Origin: Endomychus coccineus
Lineage: Eukaryota; Arthropoda; Insecta; Coleoptera; Endomychidae
Assembly (NCBI GenBank): GCA_958510875.1
Contig: OY294068.1
Span: forward strand, 70,782,633-70,846,632
DNA: 64,000 bases
Reading direction: 5' to 3'
Shown: positions 23,832 through 33,975 of the stretch, piece by piece
Position numbering within the stretch: the stretch's first letter is position 1
How the letters are laid out: the number at the start of each line of letters is the position of its first letter
Notes under the pieces: generated by a model
The model's input: the letters and a program-made list of their open reading frames with translations, nothing else
The model's database searches: none
What the model was told of the DNA's origin: nothing
Translations under genes and position numbers: made by a program

Positions 23832-24200
23832 TTACTTCTGTAATTGATCCGCATTCAAACAGGAGACTAAACCATCCAAAGACGAATTAAAAAATCTACA
23901 GGATTCTATGAAACGGAATTTAACCACAGAGTTTGCCGATGATCTCGTGAAACTAATATATTTTTCTTCGTTTAAAGAAAGTACTTCGATATTTGGTTTG
24001 CTTGATTCCGCCAAATCTCTAATCGATCTAAACTTGCCACCTGTCGTACCCTGACAGATTATATCGACAGGCACCACGAATTTATTGTAAAAATTAAGGT
24101 TACATTCTTGATGTGCCACACCTCTATATTTTCTGGTGAAGTTACAATGGTCTTTGACTTATCATCATTTGCGAATTGTTTCTCACAAATGTGACATTAG
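23832..24200 (-). pseudogene. Polinton/Maverick-type family B DNA polymerase fragment
   Basis: On the minus strand a CHICEKQF zinc-binding start near 24197 is followed, after a one-base frame change near 24155, by DHCNFTRKYRGVAHQECNLN. This is the endonuclease-VII-like DHCH..RG.AH..CN signature that precedes the polymerase in insect Polinton/Maverick pPolB proteins. The 95-codon frame 24119-23832 then has EEKYISFTRSSANSVVKFRF and SCRFFNSSLDGLVSCL, matching the 'F.DS.RF..SSLD.LV' exonuclease-region motif. It ends in a stop at 23832, and polymerase motifs are absent. A short truncated relic; the family call is firm, the exact lineage is not. Confidence 0.75.
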
Positions 24201-24934
24201 TTTCATTCATTATCGATAATAAACTAATACCATTCACACTATCCGTTCTGTATATTATACAAGCAGGCATACATATCTAATTACATTAAATGTGCATACT
24301 TTTTATAATGTATAAAGCCGGCTCCACATCATGTGGCGAACAGGGCGACCGTACGAAGTACGATAAGTTTGACAGGTAGTGTGTAACTATGTACTATGTA
24401 ACTACGAATGGTTAACGTGCCAATCGTTTTTCGTTTGTCTATGTTCCAATAAAAGTCGGTAAATGAGACACGAATCAAAGAATCACCCGAGGCAAGGACA
24501 AAAATGTATTTTTACAATACAATAATGAAAAAACATCTGTAGCTGAAAGTATTCCTCAGACAGAAAAATCTGCCTGAGAAAGCTATGCTCCTTTCAGATA
24601 ATGCTCCATCAGATCTACCTTTGGAAGAACTAAAAACGTCCAATGGTTCCATATTTGTTTGTCACCAAATGTTACATTAATTATTCAATCTATGGGCAAA
24701 CATTTTTGAGACTCTCTAAACTGTAGGTATTATAAAAAAAGCTTACTGAGCTCTATCATATCCAAAAGTGAAGGGATAGCAGATGCACTTAAAGCAATAA
24801 ATATGGAAGATGACCTGGCAACGACTGAAGCCATCAGTAATCGAAAAATGTTGGTCTAATATTTTTAAAGTAGATGACGTACCTTTGGCAAGTCTTCGAG
24901 AAGCTTGGAACAGTGAAATAAACTTAAAATTATA
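24201..24934. other. No gene seen
   Basis: Unassigned. 24470-24900 has fragmentary frames that could be old transposase, but nothing diagnostic. Confidence 0.35.
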
Positions 24935-25200
24935 ACTATTAAAAGTTCGATTCTCACTAGGTTAATAAATAAATGTAACTATAAAGTTTCGCTAACACCG
25001 TAGCTTCATCAAACAAATATTACAAAGTACTAACTTACTACAGAAGAGCAACCTAATATATATCTTCCTGTAGCTCGTTTGTAGTATGCTAGTACTTTGT
25101 AATATTTGTTTTAAGAATCTACTGTGTTAGCGAAACTATAGTCACATTTATTTATTAATTAATTAAACTAGTGAAAATCGAACTAAATAGTCGTTTTATT
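24935..25200. repeat. Inverted-repeat element with a dispersed copy
   Basis: Left arm about 24939-25045 and right arm about 25072-25198 are complementary; for example CAAATATTACAAAGTACTA at 25013 pairs with TAGTACTTTGTAATATTTG near 25090, and GTTTCGCTAACAC near 24987 pairs with GTGTTAGCGAAAC near 25123. The right-arm side plus about 60 bp beyond it recurs at 38640-38765 (GTGTTAG, then TTAGTGAAAATC, then ATTTTATTTAAGTTTA), so it is a dispersed family. Confidence 0.7.
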
Positions 25201-28173
25201 TAAGTTTAGAATGGATTGTCATTACGTAATGGCAGATTTTATTCAATTTCAGGTTTTTAATATAAAAGAATATATAATTTATAATAATTTATAGTATTGA
25301 TCTATAAAAGTATTGATCTGATCGTTGTGATCAAGTCAACTGATTAAATGTGTAGTGTTTTGTATGAATACAATAATAACAGCTAGTGAAGGTATACTCC
25401 TCATCGAGAACATCTGCTAGGGTTCTCAATATAAAGCTATCACAATCCTGACTATAGACGGCTTTTTCCCAGGTAGTTTCTCAGTGGAGTAGATAACCAG
25501 AGCCCAGATACCGGGGCAGAATGAGTAGCACCTAGTTAAAGCTTAAATTGTATTTTATGTTTGTCGTTAGTTCTTTAACTACGCTTAGAGATGGAGTAGA
25601 ATTATAATTCGAGAGTCTTCCAGTCCTAAATTTATTTTTGACATGAACAAATGATTCAAACGAAATTAATCAAAGGAACCTCAATACTAGCGATGGAATT
25701 GCAAGTCAGCAAGGAAAACACTATCTTTTACAGAGACGGTCAAATCAGACCCTATTATTGTGAAATTAGCATCTTCAATACAGATGCTATTTGGCATATT
25801 TATATTGTAAAAGTCATATGCAAATTATGAATAAATTTGATTATCCGATGATACACGACTAATATCCTACCGAATATCACAAAAGGCATCCTTAGGCCAT
25901 GTTGGAACTTACTGAACTCCGAAAACCTGGAATTCATGCTTTTTGTAGTCCAGTTCTTGCATTTTCTATGGGAATAGTCAACGTGCTGTTAGTATATTGT
26001 GTTTGGCCAATTTATGTTTCATTGCAATCATACTATATAAGGAGAATGCAATTTTCTCTTGGTGACATTCCACTTTCCAACAACTTTATGATCAGATCTT
26101 CTCGAGATGTAATTTTGTTAAGTGCATTATCATTATCCTTTCTAGTCACACTTGAAGAATTGGACTATTATGAATTTCATATCCAATCATACATTTTATG
26201 GCTCTATCTTTTAAATTAACTTGAGTTCGAGTTGAAATTTGTTTAATCAAGAGAACAATTGAAAATTTATAATTTGATAATATTTCACGGGATGATATTT
26301 TATTGGCTCTAATAGTTGAATCAACTATTATATTTTTTGCTACTAGTTACTAGTTGCGAAAATTAATTAAAGTTTCTATATCCACCAGAAGAAGTAGGTT
26401 AAGTAACCCATTCAATATAAAGTTTGTCATTATTTGGTTTTGGAATTGAATTGTGAATTGTAACTCATTGTAAAAGTCAACACGTGCACACATAGATATT
26501 ACTGGGAAACAATCGACACAACGTTTCAAGAAGTTATTGTCATAATCGAAAGGATGCTATTTCGTTTTCGAGCAATTCAACTACAGTTTTAGTTTGGAGA
26601 ACTTATCTACCGGGCCTATCTAACTTGCATGTTCTCCAGGAAGCCGAATTCATTGACCTCTCCAGAACATCATATGAAGGTGGGCGTTCTCTTCCTTTTC
26701 TATTAATATTTCCATTGTCGGTGTTCAACAGAAATCGCGTCTGTTGTTCCACCATGAGAGATTCTAGATAGGCGGACTAGACGAGCTCAAACTAGTCACC
26801 CCTTCATTGGCAAGTTGGGGAATTAGTTGCCTAGTGAGGTCTTTCTCTATGTCTATAACCTCCATACCTTCGAGGAAAATTCGCCCAACATTCTACCATT
26901 GGTTCACACGATGTTCTTCGCACATTATAGGTTTTCCTCTCGTGTAGTCAAAGTATAGAAAAAAAGTTGATTTCAAAAAAAGAGTTTAACTAATTGTGAG
27001 TCAACTCATAACTTATGTGGCGATAGCCTTTTTTTTTCTCGTCTGGAGGAAATTATGAGCACCCGCTACTTGGATCAATCATACAGGATAGAGCAAGACT
27101 CTTACCGCTGTGTGTTCTATGTCTACACGTGCAATACAGTGAAGCATACCTGCAAAAACCTGTCCGATTTTCTTTGGCGTATACAGCGGGACTACCGATG
27201 CCTTCCAACCCTGTATAGTCACGTTCTACTCAGCATCCTTTTACCTTTCTCATTCCTCCTTGTATGCACACATTTTTCTAGTTGTTTGTATGTTAACTTT
27301 CACCCCGTTTCGCCCTTCAGCACAACTTTCACCATGTTAGATTTCGTTATCTCTCCTCCATGTAATCTATTCCCTAACTTTTCACACCTGTTGCATGCAA
27401 ACATTGTATTATCTGTACCTGACTTTTACCGACCTTCCTATTCTTCAGAGGGGTATTGTACAAAGCACCTTTGTCCTGTGAGGCATTGATACTGTTCGTA
27501 GTTCAACTCTCCATGCGTCCTATTGTGCCACTTTCCCACATCATGTATCAAGATTTTCGTCCGTTGCTCTTTGCCAAATTATCCCATTTATTCTGTCGTT
27601 CTACCATTGCATAGGTCCTAACTTCTGTCTGTTTATCGTTTTTCCCGTAGTACAGGATTTCGTTCTCCTTAATTAAAAGTTCGATCGGAATGACCCTACA
27701 CTACAGATTTGTTGCAAGCAGTTGAACCAGTGAGTAGATAATGTACATAAAACTATGAATAGAAAACTTCATACCCAGGAAAATTTCATTCGAAAATATT
27801 TTTAATGGGCACAAATGTATTGTACCAAGGATATTGAAGAATATAATAAAGACATTATTATTGAGACTGATTTATGATGTTCTGATCGATGAAAGCAGTA
27901 ATGAAAATAGCGCAGTGAATTAATAACCTCGAAAAACATAGAGGAGAAAGCTGTGGTGGTCAATTTGACATGCAAAAAAGTTCATACCAACATTACGTCC
28001 TATTTCCAGTAATAATATTGATGTACATATTTAATGAGAAATGTGTTTACATAATTTCATTATAAGTTATTATTTATATTGTTTGATCTGTCTCAGTAGT
28101 GTGAATAATCTCCTAAATATGAACACGTTAATTTTTTGTATTCACATTAACGCGAGTCTAGTGTTTATAAAAA
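25201..28173. other. No recognisable gene; partly GC-richer debris
   Basis: About 26590-27660 is richer in G+C and pyrimidines than its surroundings and includes a 144-codon frame (27055-27489) rich in Ser/Phe/Leu with no domain. It is probably old retroelement sequence read on the wrong strand. The frame at 25899-26219 is likewise unassigned. Confidence 0.35.
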
Positions 28174-28510
28174 AGCCTTCGGTAATGTAGTGGTTAGCAC
28201 GGTTTCCACTTACTCCGGCGACCCGGTCTCTTATCCGGGTCACGGCTGCGGTATTCTCGTAACATATCGTAAATATTTCAGGATATTCATTGGGTAACAC
28301 AATATCTAACCGTACCTTCCTTTAAGTAGGAAGTAAAACAGTAGGTCCCGTGAGCTGTACGATGTCACCACATGTTGAAGATCCCTACCTGCACTTGAAA
28401 TTAGTCAGGATTCATTAAATTTTTCAGGTTGGGGTGAGCGTGCGTCCTGGCGTGGATGACTAACCACAGTAGCAGAAATAGGCCGACGTTTAACAAATAA
28501 CTAGAATATA
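28174..28510 (+). mobile_element. tRNA-derived SINE
   Basis: 28174-28250 has tRNA form: an A-box-like TAGTGGTTAGCACGG at 28188, and a T-arm-like ACCCGG...CCGGGT stem at about 28221-28240, whose loop no longer matches TTCRA. The ends AGCC/GGCT can pair. It is followed by a non-tRNA body of about 260 bp. The decayed B box and missing anticodon stem rule out a functional tRNA. The pattern is that of a tRNA-headed SINE; the 3' boundary is approximate. Confidence 0.6.
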
Positions 28511-28855
28511 ATAGAAGAACAGTTATGAACAGTATTCTATTACAGTATTAATAAGAAAGAATCACCCTTATCCACTAAAAATACTGTTAAAATACTGTTT
28601 CTGCCCCCAAATGTTCAATCTAGGGTAGAAAAGGTTGTCACTTAATGTTTTCTTATAATAATAATTAAATTTACTCCGGTATCCGGATCGGTGGGTCCAA
28701 ACTCCTTAATAATGTACCTTTTAATTTGTAGTTTGTATAGACAATTTTCCTTTCCCTCTTTAGGTTGGTGGTTGCCAAATAAATAGAAGTTCCTTTATAA
28801 AATGTTTATTACCTATTACTAAATTATTAGGACAGTACAAATAGTATTTGAACAA
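28511..28855. other. No feature seen
   Basis: Short AT-rich spacer between the SINE and the next inverted-repeat element. Confidence 0.4.
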
Positions 28856-30047
28856 CAAAAAAATTCGTTATAGCAATCTGACAGCGGGATATTGTAGAAC
28901 AAGATATTGTGAAAGAGGGAAAAATAAATCGAACCGACAGCTGCTATCCGGAGTGGAATGGGGTGTGTTTTTAGGGGTTGAAAACAGTTTTTCGTGATTT
29001 CTGGCTTAACCGTGCATTCTATCAAAAAAAGTTGAATATAAAATTTGTAGGGAATAAAAAGATCTACAACTTTTGTGATCACCATTTTTACCATAACCTC
29101 AAAATTTTTCGACAAAAAAGCGAAAAACAGATTTTTCAGAATTTTTTCTTTGACAAATAAAATTTCATGAAGCTCAAACTCTGACAAAAGATACTACTAG
29201 TTGTTTCAAAAAGGCAGTAATTTTTTGGGAGGGATATATTTGGAGGTTGTTGTTAAATTTAATTTAAGAAGAAAAAAGAACCAAATTTTTAACTGCGATT
29301 CCTCTTAAAACTACGCGTCCTACAGAGTTCTGTTTTGCCTCACTTACTCGTTGTTACGTCTACTTTCGATAAGTGGTAAAAAAAGGTATACTGCAATGGA
29401 AAAAATGGCGGGAAAATTGAAAAAGACCGAAAAATTGCTTTTTTCGTGGTAATTTGCATATTTATCGTTGAATATTTGTTATTAATTAATGAAATCATTA
29501 AAATTTTTTTATGTTTATGATGGAAACGATAATATTATTCCTTTAATTATTGTATAGATCGAGTTTTGATATGATGACATGCATGTTTAAGACAGCAAAT
29601 TATATCTGCTATATTCGTATATTCGTAATCGCAAGATACGAATATGAGAAATTTAAAGAGCTGTTTTCGAAGCAAAAGACAGCATGCGAACGCAACCAGA
29701 GGCCTTCTAAGCCAATGAGAGGTCGAGACGGCCATACTACAGTCATAACAACTTATGCTTAAATTGTTTTAATTTAGAAAATTGCTCAAATGCTGAACTT
29801 CCACAAATGTCCATACACGAAAGTGACTCGGAAGAAATGGAAACAGATGAATGTACTATCACTGAAACAATACTCAATGAAACTTTCGAAAACACTGAAG
29901 AATCGTTCAGTTTTGTTGAATTGGACGAAGAAGTACAACGCTCCGCTCGGATAGCAGCTATCGGTTTGGTGTATTTTTCCCTCTTTTATAATATCTGGTT
30001 CTATAATATCCCGCTGTCAGATTGCTGTAACGCATTTTTTTTTAATT
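28856..30047. mobile_element. Inverted-repeat element (~105-bp ends) with unassigned frames
   Basis: 28856-28962 is the diverged complement of 29940-30047; CAATCTGACAGCGGGATATT at 28876 pairs with its complement near 30010. The ends are too long for a simple MITE. The inside holds two plus-strand frames. 29550-29762 (70 codons) is basic near its end. 29807-29940 encodes an acidic stretch with ESDSEEMETDECTITET, running into the right terminal repeat. Between them ATTGTTTTAATTTAG could be a splice acceptor. No family resemblance; it could be a deleted DNA transposon keeping pieces of its own gene or of a captured host gene. Confidence 0.6.
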
Positions 30048-30603
30048 TCTAATATTTTCTCCTATTAGTACTGGCCTATATATACAATATTTACAAGTTT
30101 TCTGGTAAAACAATATATATAAATTCAATGCATTAATTACGCATACGAGGATTTAATTGAATGCCAAACATTTATTTTTTGATCGCAACATAAATATTTC
30201 CAACAGTCTATTCACGTTTACAGATGTGTTGGTTATCAAACCCCTTTTTTATACGCTTCTGTCTACTGATTCTACGCTTCCTAATGCAAACTTTGAACTC
30301 TACGAGATATCAGTAATGCTTCATATGCGTCGGGATGTACATGTGTGATGTTGCTGTTTGAAACACGCGGGTTACGTCTAGGAAAATAAGTTGGATCTTA
30401 TTTCCGCTCTTTTTAACTAGGAGTCCGATATAGCTTAACAAGGAGCTTCGCAAGAGTCGTACTCAAGACTTTCAACTACAGGGATTCCTTATTTGTGCTA
30501 CGTCTGGCTGAGGCTTATTACGGACTTGAACTTAACATTTCAATTAATTTATTCTTGGTATGCAAGTCGGAGAGTGTCTTTTTCCAAAGACTTATAATAT
30601 AGC
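30048..30603. other. Diverged edge of satellite, otherwise no gene
   Basis: About 30430-30600 resembles degenerate versions of the following 95-bp unit (AAGGAGCTTCGCAAGAGTCG, then CAACTACAGGGATT). The rest is unassigned. Confidence 0.45.
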
Positions 30604-32876
30604 AAGACAGGTGCTTCTCAGGAGTTGAATACACTACCTCCAACTACCAGGGTTGTGCCTTGTTTATGTAATCGGTGTCGGGCAATTACTAATAAGCCAA
30701 ACAAGGTGCTTCTCAAGAATTGAATACACTACCTCCAACTACCAGGGTTGTGCCTTGTTTATGTAATCGGTGTTGGGCAATTACTAATAACCCAAACAAG
30801 GTGCTTCTCAGAAATTGAATACACTATCTCCAACTACCAGGGTTGTGCCTTGTTTATGTAATCGGTGTTGGGCAATTACTAATAAGCCAAACAAGGTGCT
30901 TCTCAGGAGTTGAATACACTACCTCCAACTACCAGGGTTGTGCCTTGTTTATGTAATCGGTGTCGGGCAATTACTAATAAGCCATCAAGGTGCTTCTCAT
31001 GAATTGAATACACTACCTCCAACTACCAGGGTTGTGCCTTGTTTATGTAATCGGTGTTGGGCAATTACTAATAACCCAAACAAGGTGCTTCTCAGAAATT
31101 GAATACACTATCTCCAACTACCAGGGTTGTGCCTTGTTTATGTAATCGGTGTTGGGCAATTACTAATAAGCCAAACAAGGTGCTTCTCAAGAATTGAATA
31201 CACTACCTCCAACTACCAGGGTTGTGCCTTGTTTATGTAATCGGTGTTGGGCAATTACTAATAACCCAAACAAGGTGCTTCTCAGAAATTGAATACACTA
31301 TCTCCAACTACCAGGGTTGTGCCTTGTTTATGTAATCGGTGTTGGGCAATTACTAATAAGCCAAACAAGGTGCTTCTCAGGAGTTGAATACACTACCTCC
31401 AACTACCAGGGTTGTGCCTTGTTTATGTAATCGGTGTCGGGCAATTACTAATAAGCCAAACAAGGTGCTTCTCAGGAATTGAATACACTACCTCCAACTA
31501 CCAGGGTTGTGCCTTGTTTATGTAATCGGTGTTGGGCAATTACTAATAAGCCAAACAAGGTGCTTCTCAGGAGTTGAATACACTACCTCCAACTACCAGG
31601 GTTGTGCCTTGTTTATGTAATCGGTGTCGGGCAATTACTAATAAGCCAAACAAGGTGCTTCTCAAGAATTGAATACACTACCTCCTACTACCAGGGTTGT
31701 GCCTTGTTTATGTAATCGGTGTTGGGCAATTACTAATAACCCAAACAAGGTGCTTCTCAGAAATTGAATACACTATCTCCAACTACCAGGGTTGTGCCTT
31801 GTTTATGTAATCGGTGTTGGGCAATTACTAATAAGCCAAACAAGGTGCTTCTCAGGAGTTGAATACACTACCTCCAACTACCAGGGTTGTGCCTTGTTTA
31901 TGTAATCGGTGTCGGGCAATTACTAATAAGCCAAACAAGGTGCTTCTCAGGAATTGAATACACTACCTCCAACTACCAGGGTTGTGCCTTGTTTATGTAA
32001 TCGGTGTTGGGCAATTACTAATAAGCCAAACAAGGTGCTTCTCAGGAGTTGAATACACTACCTCCAACTACCAGGGTTGTGCCTTGTTTATGTAATCGGT
32101 GTCGGGCAATTACTAATAAGCCAAACAAGGTGCTTCTCATGAATTGAATACACTACCTCCAACTACCAGGGTTGTGCCTTGTTTATGTAATCGGTGTTGG
32201 GCAATTACTAATAAGCCAAACAAGGTGCTTCTCAGGAGTTGAATACACTACCTCCAACTACCAGGGTTGTGCCTTGTTTATGTAATCGGTGTCGGGCAAT
32301 TACTAATAAGCCAAACAAGGTGCTTCTCAGGAATTGAATACACTACCTCCAACTACCAGGGTTGTGCCTTGTTTATGTAATCGGTGTCGGGCAATTACTA
32401 ATAAGCCAAACAAGGTGCTTCTCAGGAATTGAATACACTACCTCCAACTACCAGGGTTGTGCCTTGTTTATGTAATCGGTGTCGGGCAATTACTAATAAG
32501 TCAAACAAGGTGCTTCTCAGGAATTGAATACACTACCTCCAACTACCAGGGTTGTGCCTTGTTTATGTAATCGGTGTCGGGCAATTACTAATAAGCCAAA
32601 CAAGGTGCTTCTCAGGAATTGAATACACTACCTCCAACTACCAGGGTTGTGCCTTGTTTATGTAATCGGTGTTGGGCAATTACTAATAAGCCAAACAAGG
32701 TGCTTCTCAGGAATTGAATACACTACCTCCAACTACCAGGGTTGTGCCTTGTTTATGTAATCGGTGTTGGGCAATTACTAATAAGCCAAACAAGGTGCTT
32801 CTCAGGAATTGAATACACTATCTCCAACTACCAGGGTTGTGCCTTGTTTAAGTAATCGGTAACTGACTTATTCATA
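30604..32876. repeat. 95-bp satellite, about 24 units
   Basis: The landmark AATAAGCCAAAC recurs every 95 bases (30691, 30786, 30881 and so on); one unit near 30983 lacks two bases. Variants are non-random. Units with GGAGTTG plus GTCGGG, units with AAGAATTG/ATGAATTG plus GTTGGG ending AATAACCC, and units with AGAAATTG plus CTATCTCC follow one another in dimers and trimers over the left two thirds. The right third is nearly uniform (GGAATTG). This is a higher-order structure with a recently homogenised end. No open frame. Confidence 0.92.
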
Positions 32877-33358
32877 AGCTAGACAAGGTGATTCGCAAGA
32901 GTCGGAATCAATACTTCCTACTACAGGGTTTATTCCTTGTTTACACTATCAGTGACGGGCAATAATTAAGAATCTCCTTTTACGGGAAAATTGACTAAGT
33001 TAGAAATCTGACTTAGGCAACGAAACGGAATTCTATCAATTTTACTGAATCAAAACTAGAATTATACTCGCTCTCCAATCTTTCGGTAACAGTATTATAA
33101 CGGCGGAGGACAACACAGTTTTCTCGGTACTCGGCTATTAGGAAAGTCCTCTGCTAGCAGAAAAGTAAGTGATTTCTGAAGCGAAATCGGACACCTTTTA
33201 TACTCGTCGTGGCGAGTAACGTAAATCGCCAAGATGTGTGAATGTCACATTCTGTTGACGAGTTTTTCTACATAGACGTGCACGAAGTTTGATCACTTAA
33301 CTTTGAACGACGGATTTCAATTGAATTGACTATGTATAAAATTATCTAAGTAATGAAG
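32877..33358 (-). repeat. Degenerate LTR-like sequence flanking the satellite
   Basis: 33060-33358 matches the U3-side end of the gypsy LTR at about 58925-59215: CTTTTATAC (a TATA box on the minus strand), the word GACGTGCACGAAGTTTGATC against GATGTGCACGAAGTTTGATC, CTTAACTTTG, and AAGTAATGAAG, all in the same order and spacing. 32877-33000 is a degenerate satellite unit. This places the 95-bp array at the position that internal repeats occupy in that LTR. Diverged; no gag or pol follows. Confidence 0.65.
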
Positions 33359-33413
33359 TACTTAGGACCTTTCAGCTACCAAGTAGTCATCATCAGAGTA
33401 AACCCTTCAGTAC
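33350..33413 (-). ncRNA. Type I hammerhead ribozyme-like motif (second)
   Basis: On the minus strand the core CUGAUGA (33396-33390) is followed by a stem II hairpin (CUAC-UUG-GUAG inside 33389-33374), GAA (33373-33371), a short stem III AGGUCCU (33370-33364), then the cleavage-site A (33363). Stem I is UACU/AGUA (33400-33397 with 33362-33359), a GGUU internal bulge, and a further 8 of 9 pairs between GUACUGAAG (33413-33405) and CUUCAUUAC (33358-33350). The base of stem II is imperfect (CU where UC would pair), so activity may be reduced. The form, very short stem III and bulged stem I, is that of Penelope-type and retrozyme hammerheads. Confidence 0.6.
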
Positions 33414-33495
33414 ATTAACACTATTTTTATTGGAGAATGGTGATTGTTTCTTATGTACAGTGCTATAGTGTATCCACCGTATGAACTCTTTTCTA

Positions 33496-33940
33496 GTTTA
33501 TTCATCATCAGTAAAGGGCTGGGGCTCCGCCAGACGCACGTGTGCCGCCGAATTGGGCCCTCTTGATCAGTACCCTATTCTCTTCTAGCAGGTTTGTGGC
33601 CCGCCAGGAATCCAGGATATTGCTCACGCTAGCTGCCATAAGTTCCTCCAGAAGCAGCTCTGCTTCTCCAGAAGCAGATCTGCTTCGCCGAAGTAGCGGT
33701 GCCGGAGGGATTTCAAAGCTGGGCATTCTAACAGAATATGAGAGGCGGTTTCTTCCACCTCTCGACATTTCCTACATATATAGCCCATAATATGTTGGTG
33801 TTTGTTAAGACGACAATGACCCGTGAGGATTCCAGTTATCTCCCTAAAATCCCTTCTGTTAAGAGAAAGGAGTTGAGAGCTTAGGCACATGCTCTTTGAT
33901 AAACAGCTTGGCCTGCCTCATGCCTGATGAGAAATACAAC
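33496..33940 (-). pseudogene. Non-LTR retrotransposon ORF2 C-terminus
   Basis: The minus strand reads REITGILTGHCRLNKHQHIM then CRKCREVEETASHILLECPA, the conserved post-RT/RNase H tail of Jockey/R1-group LINEs (TGHC.L..H and a CRRC-type knuckle with ETA.H.L.ECPAL). A tandem duplication around 33655-33685 (GAAGCAGATCTGCTTCTG-type) shifts the frame, after which a second frame carries LLEELMAASVSNILDSWRA to the stop near 33508. The 3' end has a run of TGA-like triplets and AATAAA. Strongly 5'-truncated. Confidence 0.8.
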
Positions 33941-33975
33941 AAAGGCGTCTCAGAAAAGTTACAAAATGAAAGTTT

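Noticed and set aside
27055..27489. 144-codon plus-strand frame
   Set aside because: Composition follows a pyrimidine-rich tract, and no motif is seen; probably spurious.
28174..28250. Functional tRNA gene
   Set aside because: B box is degraded and no proper anticodon arm can be folded; better read as a SINE head.
30604..32876. CRISPR-like array
   Set aside because: Repeats are contiguous 95-bp monomers without unique spacers, in a eukaryotic context; satellite.
33496..33510. CTGATGA at the LINE stop codon
   Set aside because: Arises from TGATGATGAATAAA at the coding end; no ribozyme stems.
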